Shown: positions 34,807 through 46,600, counted from the first letter of the stretch. The stretch: 64,000 nucleotides of DNA from Hypholoma sublateritium FD-334 SS-4 (GCA_000827495.1 KN817523.1:548557-612556), one strand, 5' to 3'. Numbers and translations are program-made. Notes: generated by a model from the letters alone, not told the origin.

Positions 34807-37800
34807 ATGAAATCTCCAACCTTTCCCTTAGATTTGTTGCTCTCTCCCGACCTTACAGGTTCACCAAGTTCGAAGACCGAGTCGGAGCCTGGCGACTCGC
34901 CCCCTGATACCCCTTCCTTGCCTATCATCTCTCAATCTTTTATCGATCGAATCCTGTGGCCATCCACAGGCTTATCAGAGCCACGAATCGTATCCACAGA
35001 ACTCAGCCCACATGTAGCTTTTAGCACCGACCTCACCACCAGAGTTCGCGCATCCGTTGAATATGCGTTCTATTCCGCAGAGAAGGTATCGAAGACATCT
35101 TTTGCAGGCTCGGTCACCCTGTATTGCCCCGTACCCTTGGGGAATCCGGTCCTCGACTCTATGCTGAACTTGGTAGCCGATCAAGTGAACGCTGATGTGC
35201 TTGAGTTAGACGCGCTGGAGTTGGCTGCCGGGACGCTAGGCTTAGACACAACTCCCATTGAGGTTGAGCACAGTTGGGTTCCTGCTGCTTCAATCTTTGG
35301 TTAGCATGCTAATTTGAACATAATGTATTTTGCAGATACGGAGGTCCCGCGGTCTCTCTACAGCAGCGGAGCGCCTGGGACAGACGAGCGCAAACACCTC
35401 GAGGCATTCTTCACCGCCTTGATCAATGTTCCCTCAGCGCGTGGCACAACGCGCAGAATCATATATCTTCGGGATATTGGCAGCATCGCAATTTCTGCTA
35501 AGCCACTTCTGAGCGTCCTTCTTCGCGCCATTCAGAACAATCGCAAGGAAGACGGCGCCTCCACTATCTTACTCGTGTTCGGCGTGTCTGCGAAGCGGAA
35601 GACCGCCGAGAACAGCAACGAGCTCCAAGCCAAATCTTTGTCCCAGAAGAGACGAGATTCTAGCTCTCATCTGCCTCCTTTCTTGGCCAAAATGTTTGGC
35701 CCAATGCCAATTATGCGAGGTGTTAAACGAGATGCCAGCGTTCTCCAGCCCCATTTCACCGCCAAAATATGTGGCCCAGACGGAATGGCAGTTGACAACT
35801 TGTCTCCGCTGGCCTTCGCAACCAATAATACATCGGCCGTTGGCGGTGGCCTCAAGTCCCTTCAACTTGTTGCAAATGTCGATACAGACGAAGAGGATGA
35901 TGATTCAGACTCCGAATGTGGGCCGGAGGACCACTGCACCGGCTATATATGGAGTACAACAACTGGGAAGCCCTGGGAGAGCGACGATGAACACCCGGCT
36001 TCTTGGATAGAGTCCTTAGACAACGGGCTACAGGCTGCGATCAAGGATACCCCTGTATTTATCATTGAGCCGAGCAGTAGCGCAGAGGGTCCGGAACGGC
36101 AATGTCTGAAGCAACACATCCTCGAATCTCGCGCCGATGCAATCAACCGCGCCGCGATGCGTATAATCGTGCGGAAAAGGGGTGCATGTCTATCGAAGGA
36201 GGCAGAAGATACCTGGGTGACGTTGGCCCGCGCAAAAGTCGAAGGGTGAGTTGCTACTGTTTGTTTACTGCTCGTGATTTATTCTGACATTATGTTACAG
36301 CACTGACGATGGTCCCAACCTGGCCGCTGTCCTGCCTCTCTCAGCTGTGCACTTGACCGCGTCTATTGCCATCGGATTATGGTCTAGAGACAATATATCC
36401 TCCGAGGCGTCTGTTGTAGCTCCCCACCACATTTCGCAGGCACATCATCTCTCCCAGGCCGTTGGAAGATCTAAAACATCTAGAGATCCTACCAACCCCG
36501 TGAAGAAATCTGTTTCTGACAGGATAGCAGAGCTCAAGAATAGCAATCTCTCTGACAAAGAGGAGATGTTCGTCTCGCGAATCCTCCAGCCTGGTAAATA
36601 CAGTGTCCTCTGTCTATTTGCCTTCAGCTACATACTAACGGCGTCCCCAGATCTTTTGCAGAAAACTAGCTTCTCCGATGTGGTCATAGATCCACAGGCC
36701 AAAGAGACCCTTCGCTCGATCATCTCGCTGCCGCTGCTTCACCCACAACAGTTTAGTACTGGGATTTTGGCCAACGAAGCGCTGTCTGGGATACTTCTTT
36801 ATGGGCCCCCCGGGACGGGGAAGACGATGATCTGCCGCGCGCTGGCGGTCGACTTTGGCGTCCCGATGATTATCGTCCAGCCGAGCGATATCTTCGAAAA
36901 GTACCTCGGTGAATCTGAAAAGATGGCGAAGGCGGTTTTCGTGAGTCTGGAGTCTACTGACGGCAATTTTTCATGCTGATTTTATATTCCGTTAAGAACG
37001 TTGCTCATCGAATTGCGCCTTGTATTATTTTCATCGACGAAGTCGACGCGATATTTACAGCTCGGTCGAATGAAAAATCGGGATGTCGTTCGGATGTGCA
37101 AAGATCTATAGTATGTATCACATTTCTATACAGAGAGAGGTTGCTTACTTCTGTTTTCTAGCTCACCGAGTTCATGACAGTAAGCACATATTAATCAATG
37201 CACAGTCAATGCAGTACTGAGCGGGACCTCCAGGCAATGGATGGGATTCAGACTAATGGGGCGAACGGCGTCGTAGTCATCGGCGCGACGAATCGAGTGA
37301 GCGCATCCTGCTACACCATGATACGGGCTTATTCTCATCATAATTCAAGCCTTTCGATCTCGACACGGCGATACTCCGGCGCCTTCCTCGTAGAATGCTC
37401 ATTGATCTCCCTCCTGCTGCACAGAGAAAGGGTTAGCCAATTTTATTAGACTAATGACCGCCACCTAAATACACGTTCGCAGAGATCCTGGAGCTGTACC
37501 TCCGCTCGGAGACGTGTGCCGCGGATCTGGACATTGGGGCGATCGCCCGCCGCACCGCATTTTTCTCGGGCTCCGACCTGAAAAGTCCGTTTGCACCCCC
37601 CCTCCCCCCCCACAATATCCATCCCAACTGACGCGTGCTCTCCACAGATCTATGCGTTTCCGCCGCACTGGAGGCTGTTAATGAATCGATTCTCGCTCCA
37701 CCCGCACCTGTCACTGACCCGACGGACGGTCCGCGTGCGCACCGCCTGATCACGCAGGCGCATTTCACGCGTGCGCTGCAGCTGATCCCGCCGACGTTCT

Positions 37801-37865
37801 CCGAGGAAGCCAATACCGAGTTGTACGAGTGGCATGCGGAGTACAATACTAACGGGGGGCCGTGA
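34807..37865 (+). CDS. AAA+ ATPase, tandem copy 1
   Basis: Ten exons of 493, 910, 293, 290, 114, 18, 63, 82, 102 and 218 nt (34807-35299, 35336-36245, 36301-36593, 36651-36940, 36997-37110, 37162-37179, 37234-37296, 37350-37431, 37483-37584, 37648-37865) encode 860 aa. The C-terminal AAA module is complete: Walker A GPPGTGKT (residues 617-624), Walker B IIFIDEVDAIF (about 672-682), MDGIQTNGANGVVVIGATNR with sensor 1, and the arginine-finger segment ILRRLPRRM. The lid ends with FTRALQLIPPTFSEE. The type is the Msp1/ATAD1-katanin (meiotic) clade. Residues about 100-260 look like a second AAA core without a P-loop (LYCPVPLGNP in place of LYGPPGTGKT), and an acidic linker follows. No transmembrane helix is evident. 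Substrate and location are unknown. Confidence 0.9.
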
Positions 37866-38600
37866 ATTAGATGGTGATCGTGTGCGCCGCGGCCGTTGGG
37901 CGCGCGTGGCTATGCTTCGGGTTGAGAGCGATTCATGTTGTATGCATATTGTCATAAATGAGCCGGTAATGCGATTAGACTACGACAAGACCAGATGCGA
38001 TGAAAGTGCATTATTTCAGATTTTTTGTGCCATTTGTGTGTGCGTAGGCGCGGATATAGGCCGCACGCGCTGCATTCGCATACGGCGAGCCGTATCTCTT
38101 TCTAACTCTTGAGGTTTGAGTGTACTTAAGGCGAACGCGTTGGCCGCCGGGTGGGTGGCTGCGCGCGGTTGGACAGGGACGCGCTGCACCGCAAAAAGCA
38201 CAAGTTGAATATGTACCTCGTAGAATTGCACGGCTCAACCTCCGTCGTCAACGAATCTCTCGCCAGGTACTGAGCGGTCGCCTTGAAATGTACGCTCGTC
38301 GTGCGCTTTGCGTCTCCGTCGCGGAGATAGGCTGGCGGTGACGGCGCCAGGATTCCGGGTGGCACGCTAACCACATGCCAGTGGGGCGGCGCGACGCCGC
38401 AGCTGTTGCGCATGCGTGTTGAAGCTGGTTGAAGGAAAATCTTGTTGTATTGCACATTATAATTAATTATTCTTCCCGTAATGCGAGCAGATTGCAGCAA
38501 AGCGTATGCGGGCGGGAGAGCGGAACCGTACAGAAGCCCATGTCACCGCCGGCTATCCAGGCGCTGGTGGGTGTTGTTCAAGCCACCGCCGCTTCCCGTG
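37866..38600. other. Spacer between AAA copies 1 and 2
   Basis: GC-rich in the middle, with no gene-like frame. The promoter homologous to that of copy 3 begins near 38600 (TTGTCCAATTTTC, an inverted-NF-Y-type CCAAT context). Confidence 0.5.
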
Positions 38601-38766
38601 AACAATTTCTCGCAAATCGGGCATTGTCCAATTTTCAAGAACAATGGGAGGGAGACCGGTTCCGGTGATTCTTCAATGTTCCTCTCATTAGCAGCAAGTT
38701 AGCAACGCTGTCCATCATTACTCGGCATTTCTTTTGCACGTTTTTCAAAGGGCGGCTACAAGGATC

Positions 38767-38775
38767 TATATATAG
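38767..38775 (+). promoter_or_regulatory. TATA box of AAA copy 2
   Basis: TATATATAG in the same context as copies 1 and 3. About 140 bp upstream is a TGTCCAATTTTCA block that also occurs upstream of copy 3 (near 42133). Confidence 0.65.
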
Positions 38776-38846
38776 AACCGAGGCATTGTGCACACCCCAT
38801 TACAACACCATCTGGCCATTATCTCAGTATCTCTCACAGCCTTTTG

Positions 38847-39098
38847 ATGGACCGCATCTTCATATCCGGCGGTGACTCGGGCACAGCATATAAGTATTGG
38901 ACTTTTACGAGGTTAGCGATACTTGCAAAGCTCACAAGTTCGTACTTAAGGCTGATTAGTACCAGGTACGATTGTAGACTCGCAGACCACCACCCACTGC
39001 TTCCTCATGCTATCGCCCGATTCACTGTTGGATACGTTGCCATCGCCCGACCCTTCAGATTCACCAAGCCCAGAGCCAGAGTCGAAGTCAGCGTCTGA
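38847..39098 (+). promoter_or_regulatory. Upstream ORF overlapping the AAA copy 2 start
   Basis: Begins MDRIFISGG at the same site as the copy 1 and 3 uORFs. It lacks their early stop and runs 92 nt past the main ATG (39007) in another frame. Such an overlapping uORF would be expected to repress the main frame. Confidence 0.45.
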
Positions 39099-42042
39099 CG
39101 GCCCCGAGTCGCCCCCCAGCGACACTGCCCCTTCGACGCCTATTATCTCCCAATCTTTCATCGACCGGATCCTGTGGCCGTCTACTGGGATATCAGAGCC
39201 ACGATCTGGACTTACTGCAGCTTTCAGCGATGGCCTTACCACCCGAGTTCGCGCGTCCATTGAATACGCGTTCTACACCGCAGAGAGACTATCGAAAATA
39301 GCTTTTGCAGGCTCAGTCACCCTGTATTGCCCTGTGCCACTGGGGAACCCAGTCCTTGACTCTATGTTAAAACTGGTGGCTGATCAGGTGAATGCCGACG
39401 TGATCGAATTAGACGCGCTCGAGCTGGTTTCTGGATCGTTAGGCTTAGACACGACTGCCGTTGAGGCTGAGAACAGTTGCGTTGCTGCCACTTGACTTGT
39501 TGCTCTATCATGCTAATCGACGTAAAACATATGGTACTACAGATGGGCACGTCCCACGGGCTCTTTGGAGCAGCGTTGCGCCGGGGACAGATGAGCGCAA
39601 AAACCTCGAGGCGTTCTTCACCGCCTTGATCAATGTTCCCTCAGCCGGTGGCATCACGCGCAGAATTATATATCTTCGGGATATTGGCAGCATCGCGATG
39701 TCTGCTAAGCCACTTGCGAGCGTCCTTCTTCGTGCCATTCAGGACAACCACAAGGAAAATGGTGCATTCACTCTCTTACTTGTGTTCGGCGTGTCTGCGA
39801 AACGTAAGACCGCCGAGAACGGCAACGGGCATAAAACCAAATCATATTCTCGCAATAAACGAGGTGCTGACCCTCCCCTTCCTCCTCTGACCACGAAAAT
39901 CTGTGGCCCAGACGGCATGGCAGTTGACAACCTGGCTCCACTGGCTTTTGCAACCGATCTGAGTCCATCAACCGCTGGGCTCATGTTCCTTCAAATGGGT
40001 GTAGACAATGAGGAGGACGATGATTTAGACTCCGAATACGAATCAGAGGCCCGGGACTACTCCATCGGCAATATGTGGTCTACAACGACTCGGGCATCTT
40101 GGGTCAGGGACGATGAGGCTCCGGCGCCGCGAAATACTTCAGAGGCAAACTGGATCCGATCCATATACGAGGGTCTCCAGGCTGCGATCAAGAAAACGCC
40201 TGTATTTGTTATTGAGCCGGGCACTAGTGCAGAGGTCCCGGATTGGCAGCTTCTGACGGAGGATTTCCTCACATCACGCGTCGAGGCGGTCAACCGTGCC
40301 ATGATGCGCGTTATCGTGCGGAAGAGTGGCGCGTGTTTGTTGAAGCAGGCGGAGAATGTGTGGGTCATGTTGGCGCGCATAGAAGGCAGAGTGTCAGTCG
40401 TTTCTACTTGTTAACTGCTCGCCGTAATGATATATGCTGACGGTGTGTTGCAGCACGCAAGATACCCCCCGACGATCCGCTGTCCTAACTCTGTCAGCTG
40501 TGCGCCTGACCGCTTCCATCGCCATCGGCTTAGCGTCCCGGGAAAGTACCTCGTCTGAGGCGCCTGTTTTGACGTCCCATCATATTTTGCAGGCACACAA
40601 CCTCTCTCAGGTCATTGGGAGATCAAAAAAATCCACAAGTTCTATCAACCCAGCTCCCTCCGGCGAGCCTACTACGAAGAAATCGGTCGCTGACAGAATA
40701 GCAGAATTCGAGGACAAACACGATCTCTCTGAAAAAGAGAAGATGTTCATCTCGCGCATTCTCCAGCCTGGTAAATACAACATTCTTTGTCTGCTTTCTG
40801 TCAGCTACAGATTAACAACCTGTTTAGATCTTTTGCAGAAAACCAGCTTCTCCGATGTGGTCATAGATCCACAGGTCAAGGAGATGCTTCGCTCGATCAT
40901 CTCGCTGCCGCTGCTCCACCCCCATCATTTCAGCACGGGAGTTCTGGCAAACGAAGCGCTGTCCGGGATTCTCCTGTATGGCCCGCCCGGGACAGGCAAG
41001 ACGCTGGTGTGCCGCGCGCTGGCGGTCGACTTTGGCGTGCCAATGATCATCGTGCAGCCGAGCGACGTCCTCGACAAGTATTATGGGGAATCCGAGAAGA
41101 TGGCGAAGGCCGTTTTCGTGAGTCCACGCGAACGCTGACAATTCTTGCCCAACTGATCTCATCTTCGGCGAAGAATGTTGCCCAACAAATCGCGCCTTGT
41201 ATCGTATTCATCGACGAGGTCGACGCAATATTCAGGGCACGGTCGAGTGGTAGAGAAGGCGGCGGGGGTTCGGACGTGCATCGATCCATGGTAAGTACGC
41301 CTTTCTCTGCGCGATAGAGGTTGCTCACCGCTGCATTATAGCTCACGGAGTTCATGACGGTAAGCACGGAATGATCAATGCGCAATTAATCCAGTATTAA
41401 GGGCGACCTATAGGCGATGGATGGGATCCAGACCAACGGGGCGAACGGCGTCGTAGTCATTGGCGCGACGAATCGGGTGAGCCCGTTTTCGCGTATTATG
41501 CTGCTAGTCTATTCTCATCGGAGTGCAAGCCCTTCGATCTCGACGCGGCGATACTCCGGCGCCTCCCGCGGCGAATGATAATCGATCTCCCCCCCGCTGC
41601 GCAGAGAAAAGGCCAGCCAATTTTATTTTACAATGAGCATCCATCTAAACACGCTTTGCAGAGATCCTCGAGCTATACCTCCGTGCAGAAACGTGTGCAG
41701 CGGACCTCGACATCAGCGACATCGCACGCCGCACCGAGTATTTCTCGGGCTCCGACCTGAAGAGTGTGTAACCCCATCCCTAAAATACACGCCCACGGTC
41801 GCTGACGCACCTCTTCACATGCAGATCTGTGCGTCTCCGCCGCGCTTGAAGCCGTCAACGAGTCGCTCCTCGCCCCGCCTGCCCCCCCGCCCGCCGAGGC
41901 GGCGGAGAGCCCACGCGCGCTGCGCCTGATTACGCAGGCGCATTTCACGCGTGCGCTGCAGCTGATCCCGCCATCGTTCTCCGAAGGGGCCAATGTCGAG
42001 TTGTACGGGTGGCACGCGGAGTACATGGGCGGAGGGCCGTGA
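39007..42042 (+). CDS. AAA+ ATPase, tandem copy 2 (one degenerate splice donor)
   Basis: Ten exons with the layout of copy 1 (469, 850, 317, 290, 117, 18, 63, 82, 102 and 218 nt; 841 aa): 39007-39475, 39543-40392, 40454-40770, 40828-41117, 41174-41290, 41342-41359, 41414-41476, 41530-41611, 41662-41763, 41825-42042. The AAA module is intact in sequence: GPPGTGKT, CIVFIDEVDAIF, GATNR, ILRRLPRRM. The P-loop-less N-terminal segment is also kept (LYCPVPLGNP). Two splice sites are weak. The donor of intron 1 must be GTTGCG, and the donor of intron 8 reads GCCAGC where copies 1 and 3 have GTTAGC and GTCCGC. If intron 8 is not spliced, the frame shifts and the last ~100 residues are replaced. The copy may be functional through GC-AG splicing or be decaying. 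Confidence 0.85.
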
Positions 42043-42260
42043 TGCGCCACTGGTTGCGGTAGCAGTAGCACCGAGTATAAATAGATCGTCCCATGCCCTC
42101 TACTAACTTGAAATTGTACATACGACCTTGTGTCAGGCAATTGTCCAATTTTCATGGGCAATAGAAGTGTAAGGTGACTTTCTATCCTCAGTCGTTAGCA
42201 TTCATCATGACTCGGGCCTGTCTTCTTTTGCACGTTTTCCTTGAAAATAGGGCAAATGTC

Positions 42261-42269
42261 TATATATAG
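42261..42269 (+). promoter_or_regulatory. TATA box of AAA copy 3
   Basis: TATATATAG within a leader related to copies 1 and 2. Only 219 bp separate it from the stop of copy 2. Confidence 0.65.
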
Positions 42270-42350
42270 AACGGGGTATATTACGTCTGTGGGCGCAACT
42301 ACAACGCTATTAAGCCATTATTTCAGTATCTGGTCCACTTTACACTTATT

Positions 42351-42398
42351 ATGGACCGTGGCGTTATATCGAGAGTGACTCGGACGCACGTATATTAA
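42351..42398 (+). promoter_or_regulatory. Upstream ORF in the leader of AAA copy 3
   Basis: 15 codons, MDRGVISRVTRTHVY then stop, at the position of the uORFs in copies 1 and 2. Confidence 0.45.
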
Positions 42399-42530
42399 AG
42401 TTGGGTTCTAAAGGGTCGGTGGTGCCTGCAACCTTTCAGGTTGAGTCATATAAGTTGAGGCTACAAATACCAGTCCGATTTCACGCTCACAGACCAGCGC
42501 TCCCTTCTTCAGGATTTCGCTTTTTTTTCG

Positions 42531-45500
42531 ATGGATGTGCTGCCATCTCCCGACCCGTCAGATCAACACACTTCCGACGATTCATCAAACTTGCCAGATG
42601 ACAAGTCGACACCTGGCGACTCGCCCTCTGACACTGCCCCTGCGCCCGCGCCGTCCATCATCCCCCAGCCTTTCATCGATCGCGTCCTGTGGCCGTCTAC
42701 TGGTAAACCAGAGGCACAGTTTGCAGCTGTGGCTTCCAGCGACGACCTTACCACCCGAGTGTGCGCATCCATTGAATACGCCTTCTACTCCGCAGAGCGA
42801 CGGGCGAAAGCGGCTTTTGCAGGCTCAGTCGCCCTGTATTGCCCCGTGCCAGTGGGGAACCCCATCCTCGACTCTGTGTTGAAATTGATAGCCGATCGGA
42901 CGAATGCCGACGTGCTGGAATTGGACGCGCTGGAGCTGGCTGCTGGATCGTTAGGCCCGGATGCAACTCCCGTTGAGGTTGAAAACAGTTGGGTTCCTGG
43001 TCCTTGATTTTCTGGTTCGTGCTGACTGGATAAACTGCAGATGCGCACCTCTCGCGGTCTCTCTTCAGCAGCGTCGCGCCGGGGGCAGCCGAGCGCAAAA
43101 ATTTCGAGGCATTCTTCACCGCCCTGATCAACGTGCCCTCAGCGCGTGGCACCAAACGCAGAATTATATACCTTCGGGATATCGGCAGCATCGCAATGTC
43201 TGCGAAGCCCTTCGCGAGCGTCCTTCTCCGCGCTATTCAGAAAAACCGCCAGAAAGACGGGGTCCCCACTGTCCTACTCGTGTTCGGCGTGTCTGCGAAA
43301 ATGAACCGCGCAAAGGCCAGCAACGGAGAAAAAGCCAAATCTGCATCCCAGAAGGAGCCAGAAGACGGCCCTCTCCTGCCCCCCCTCGAGGCAAAAATCT
43401 GTGGCCCAAACGGACTTGCAGTCGACAACTTATCTCCGCTCGCCTTCGCTGCCGATAGTCCGTCAGCCGATGAAGGTGGGCTCATGTCGCTTCAAATCGG
43501 TGCCGAAGGGGAGGTCGACGACCAAGACGCCGAACCGACCAAGAATATATGGCCTATAAAGGTTCGGTCGGCGTGCTACAGTGACAGCGAAGACTCGGAT
43601 GAGTATCCGGCGCCGCCGGGACATGTACCAGATGCAAACTGGATCCAATCCATATACCAGGGGCTCGCGGCCGTGATACAAAACACGCCTGTATTCGTCA
43701 TTGAGCCGACTGGCGCAGAAGGGCCGGACGCGCAGCGCCTGCAGCTGGATATTCTCAAGTCGCGCGTCGAGGCGATCAATCGCGCTGCGATGCGCATAAT
43801 CGTGCAGAGCGACGGTGCGCGCCTGTCAAAGGAGGCGGAGGACTTGTGGGTCGCGTTGGCGCGTGCAGAGGACAATTTAAAAGCGTCAGTCGTCGCTGCA
43901 TATTAACTGCTCCTCGTGCTCTGTCCTAACTGGCATGTTTTAAAATTCAGCAGCACGGACAACCCTCACCGCCCGTCCACGGTCTTGTGTCTCTTAGCTG
44001 TGCGCTTGACCACATCTATCGCCATTGGATTATCGTCTGCGGAGAACGCCTCGTCCGACGCGCCTGTGTTATTAGCCCCACACCACATTTCGCGTGCATA
44101 CCGCCTTTCGCAGATGACGTGCAAACCTAACACCCTGACAAACTGTGCCGACCCCGCTGAACCAGCCCCGCCCAGCAGGAGCGTCATGGAAAAATCGGCC
44201 GCTGAGAGAATAGCAGCTGTATCCAACAAACCCGATCTCAAAGACAAAGAGAAAATGTTCATCTCGCGCATTCTCAAGCCTGGTGAATACAATTTTGCCT
44301 ATTTTCCTTTATCCCCTATATAACGTACGCCGGCCGCAGAGCGCCTGCAGAAGACGACGTTCGCGGACGTGGTCATCGACCCGCGGGTCAAGGAGACGCT
44401 CCGCTCGATCATCTCGCTCCCGCTGCTCCACCCCGAGCAGTTCAGCACGGGGATCCTGGCGACCGAGGCGCTGTCCGGGATCCTGCTGTACGGCCCGCCG
44501 GGGACGGGCAAGACGCTGATCTGCCGTGCGCTCGCGCTCGACTTCGGCGTGCCGATGCTCCTCGTGCGGCCGAGCGACGTGATGAACCTGTACGTCGGCG
44601 AGTCCGAGAAGCTGGTGAAGGCGCTCTTCGTGCGTCCCTGCTACTGCGTCTGGTAGTGCCTATGCGAGCTGAGCGTGTTTTTGTTTTTGCAGAACATCGC
44701 GCACGAGGTCGCGCCGTGCATTGTGTTTATCGACGAGGTCGACGCGATATTCCGCGCGCGCGCGAGTGGCAGGGCGAGCGGTACCGCAGAAGCCCATCGG
44801 TCCATGGTAGGCGGTGCTCTGTGCGAGAGATTAACTGCTCACTGTTTTTTTTTGTCAGCTCACGGAATTCATGCAGGTAAGCATAGCGCAGCCTACGCAT
44901 TGATGCAGTGCTGAACGCGCCCAGGCAATGGACGGGATCCAGACGCAGGGGACCGACGGCGTCGTCGTCATCGGCGCGACGAATCGGGTGAGCGCGTCTT
45001 CTTGATGTAATTGCGAGCCGACGCTCACCGCGCTGCAAGCCATTCGACCTCGACGCGGCGATCCTCCGGCGTCTCCCACGGCGCATGATCATCGACCTCC
45101 CCGCGCCCGCACAGAGAAAGGGTCCGCCCATTTTTTTCACCCCCCGCGGGACCCAGCTGACCCCCACACGTCGCAGAGATCCTCGAGCTGTACCTCCGCG
45201 CAGAGACGTGCGCCGCGGACCTCGACATCAGCGACATCGCCCGCCGCACCGAGTATTTCTCGGGCTCCGACCTCAAGAGTACGTCCCCGTCCCTAAAATA
45301 CACGCACGCGCGCCTACTGACGCACCGCTGCGCATGCAGATCTGTGCGTCTCCGCCGCGCTGGAAGCCGTCAACGAGGCGCTCCTCGCCCCGCCTGCCCC
45401 CGCGCCCGCCGCGCCGGAGGGCCAGGGCGCGCCCCGCGCGCTGCGCCTGATCACGCAGGCGCACTTCACGCGTGCGCTGCAGCTCATCCCGCCGTCGTTC

Positions 45501-45632
45501 TCCGCGGAGGCGAACGCCGGGCTGTACAAGTGGCACGCGGAGTTCGCTGGCGCGGCGCAGCTCGGGGTGGGCGCGGGCGTGCCGCCGGGCGGCGATGCTC
45601 AAGCTGGGCGCGGGGGCAGCGAGGCGGTGTAG
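42531..45632 (+). CDS. AAA+ ATPase, tandem copy 3
   Basis: Ten exons (469, 844, 329, 290, 114, 18, 63, 82, 102, 293 nt; 867 aa): 42531-42999, 43041-43884, 43954-44282, 44340-44629, 44693-44806, 44859-44876, 44925-44987, 45040-45121, 45177-45278, 45340-45632. Motifs: GPPGTGKT, CIVFIDEVDAIF, LTEFMQ plus AMDGIQTQGTDG, GATNR and ILRRLPRRM. The N-terminal P-loop-less segment reads LYCPVPVGNP. It is markedly more GC-rich from exon 4 onward than copies 1 and 2. The C-terminus is about 25 residues longer (Gly/Ala-rich, GVPPGGDAQAGRGG), and this tail plus the 3' flank is duplicated downstream. The intron 1 donor is GTCCTT, which is weak but is the only one that keeps phase. Confidence 0.88.
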
Positions 45633-46100
45633 TATACTTACGAGCGAGCGACGGTCGCCTGTTACTCGGCTGAGGACGAGACTAGAGGTGTAGCGCGGTC
45701 TCTGCTGTCGAGCCGGCGTGGCGCGTGTGTGCTGTGGTGGTCACTAAAATATATGGATTCTGAGCGCGGGTACGCCGGGTCGACTGGCATTTGTTTATCT
45801 GGTTTGAACTTGGGAGACTGCCTATGAGCACAACGAGCGCCGCACTTATAGGCAGCGCGACGCTGCGTACGTATATGCAGCCCAAACCACAACGATGTGG
45901 TATCGACAGCGCGCCGTCGATGGCGCGTAGCGCATGTCCGCGGCGCGGCCGTATCTCCTTCCACAAGCGCGTAGGGAGACAAGGCGCCGCACCACCTCCG
46001 TGTCTTTCGCTATTCGCGTGCGCGGGCGCACGCGTCCGCCAACGGCGTCTCTGTATGCCCTTGGCGTCCACTGACAGGACGGCCGACGAGGCGGAGTGCG
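45570..46100. repeat. Degenerate tandem duplication, unit 1 (3' end of AAA copy 3 and flank)
   Basis: Starts inside the last exon of copy 3 at GGGCGTGCCGCCGGGCGG and runs to about GCCGACGAGGCGGAGTGCG. The same order of blocks recurs from 46119: GCGATGCTCA, ACGGTCGCCTGTTA, GCGCGGTCTCTGC, CCTATGAGCACA, GCGCCGTCGATGGCGCG, GCGTAGGGAGACAAGGCGC, GACGTCTCTG-like. Confidence 0.7.
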
Positions 46101-46118
46101 TACTGTGCGCCATGGTAG

Positions 46119-46600
46119 GCGCGGGCGTGCCGCTGGGCGGCGATGCTCAGGCTGGGCGCGGTGGAAGCGAGGCGATCGACGGTCGCCTGTTATCCGGGCC
46201 GAGAAGGACGCTAGCGGTGCTGCGCGGTCTCTGCAGCACCTCCCTTTTGACCCTTTGTGCGCTGTGGGTACGGAATATACGGAGTCTGAGCGCGAGTGAT
46301 AAGTCTAGGCCTATGAGCACAGTGGCCGCAGGCGCCGTCACATAAGCAGCGCGACGCCCAGCGGCGACGGCATACGTGCCGCCCGACCCGCAGCGCACCG
46401 TCGATGGCGCGCGCTGCGTATACCCACGCCGCGGCCGCATCTCCTCCACGAACGCGTAGGGAGACAAGGCGCGGTGGTGCATGCGGTCGCCGGTGTTTTT
46501 CGCCATTGGCTGTGATATTCGCCATGCGTGCGCGTGCGCTTCGCCGCGGGCGACGTCTCTGTTTGGGCAGACACCCTTGGCCGATGAGGCAGAGCGATGG
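46119..46600. repeat. Degenerate tandem duplication, unit 2
   Basis: Diverged copy of 45570-46100 with substitutions and small deletions. It carries a non-coding copy of the AAA copy 3 C-terminal tail (GVPLGGDAQAGRGGSEA in translation). No AAA core is present, so it is a fragment of the 3' end only. Confidence 0.7.

Noticed and set aside
34538..45632. Interpretation of the AAA array as a defence or antiviral island
   Set aside because: The proteins resemble Msp1/meiotic-clade AAA enzymes, and no nuclease, protease, sensor or transposon is linked to them.
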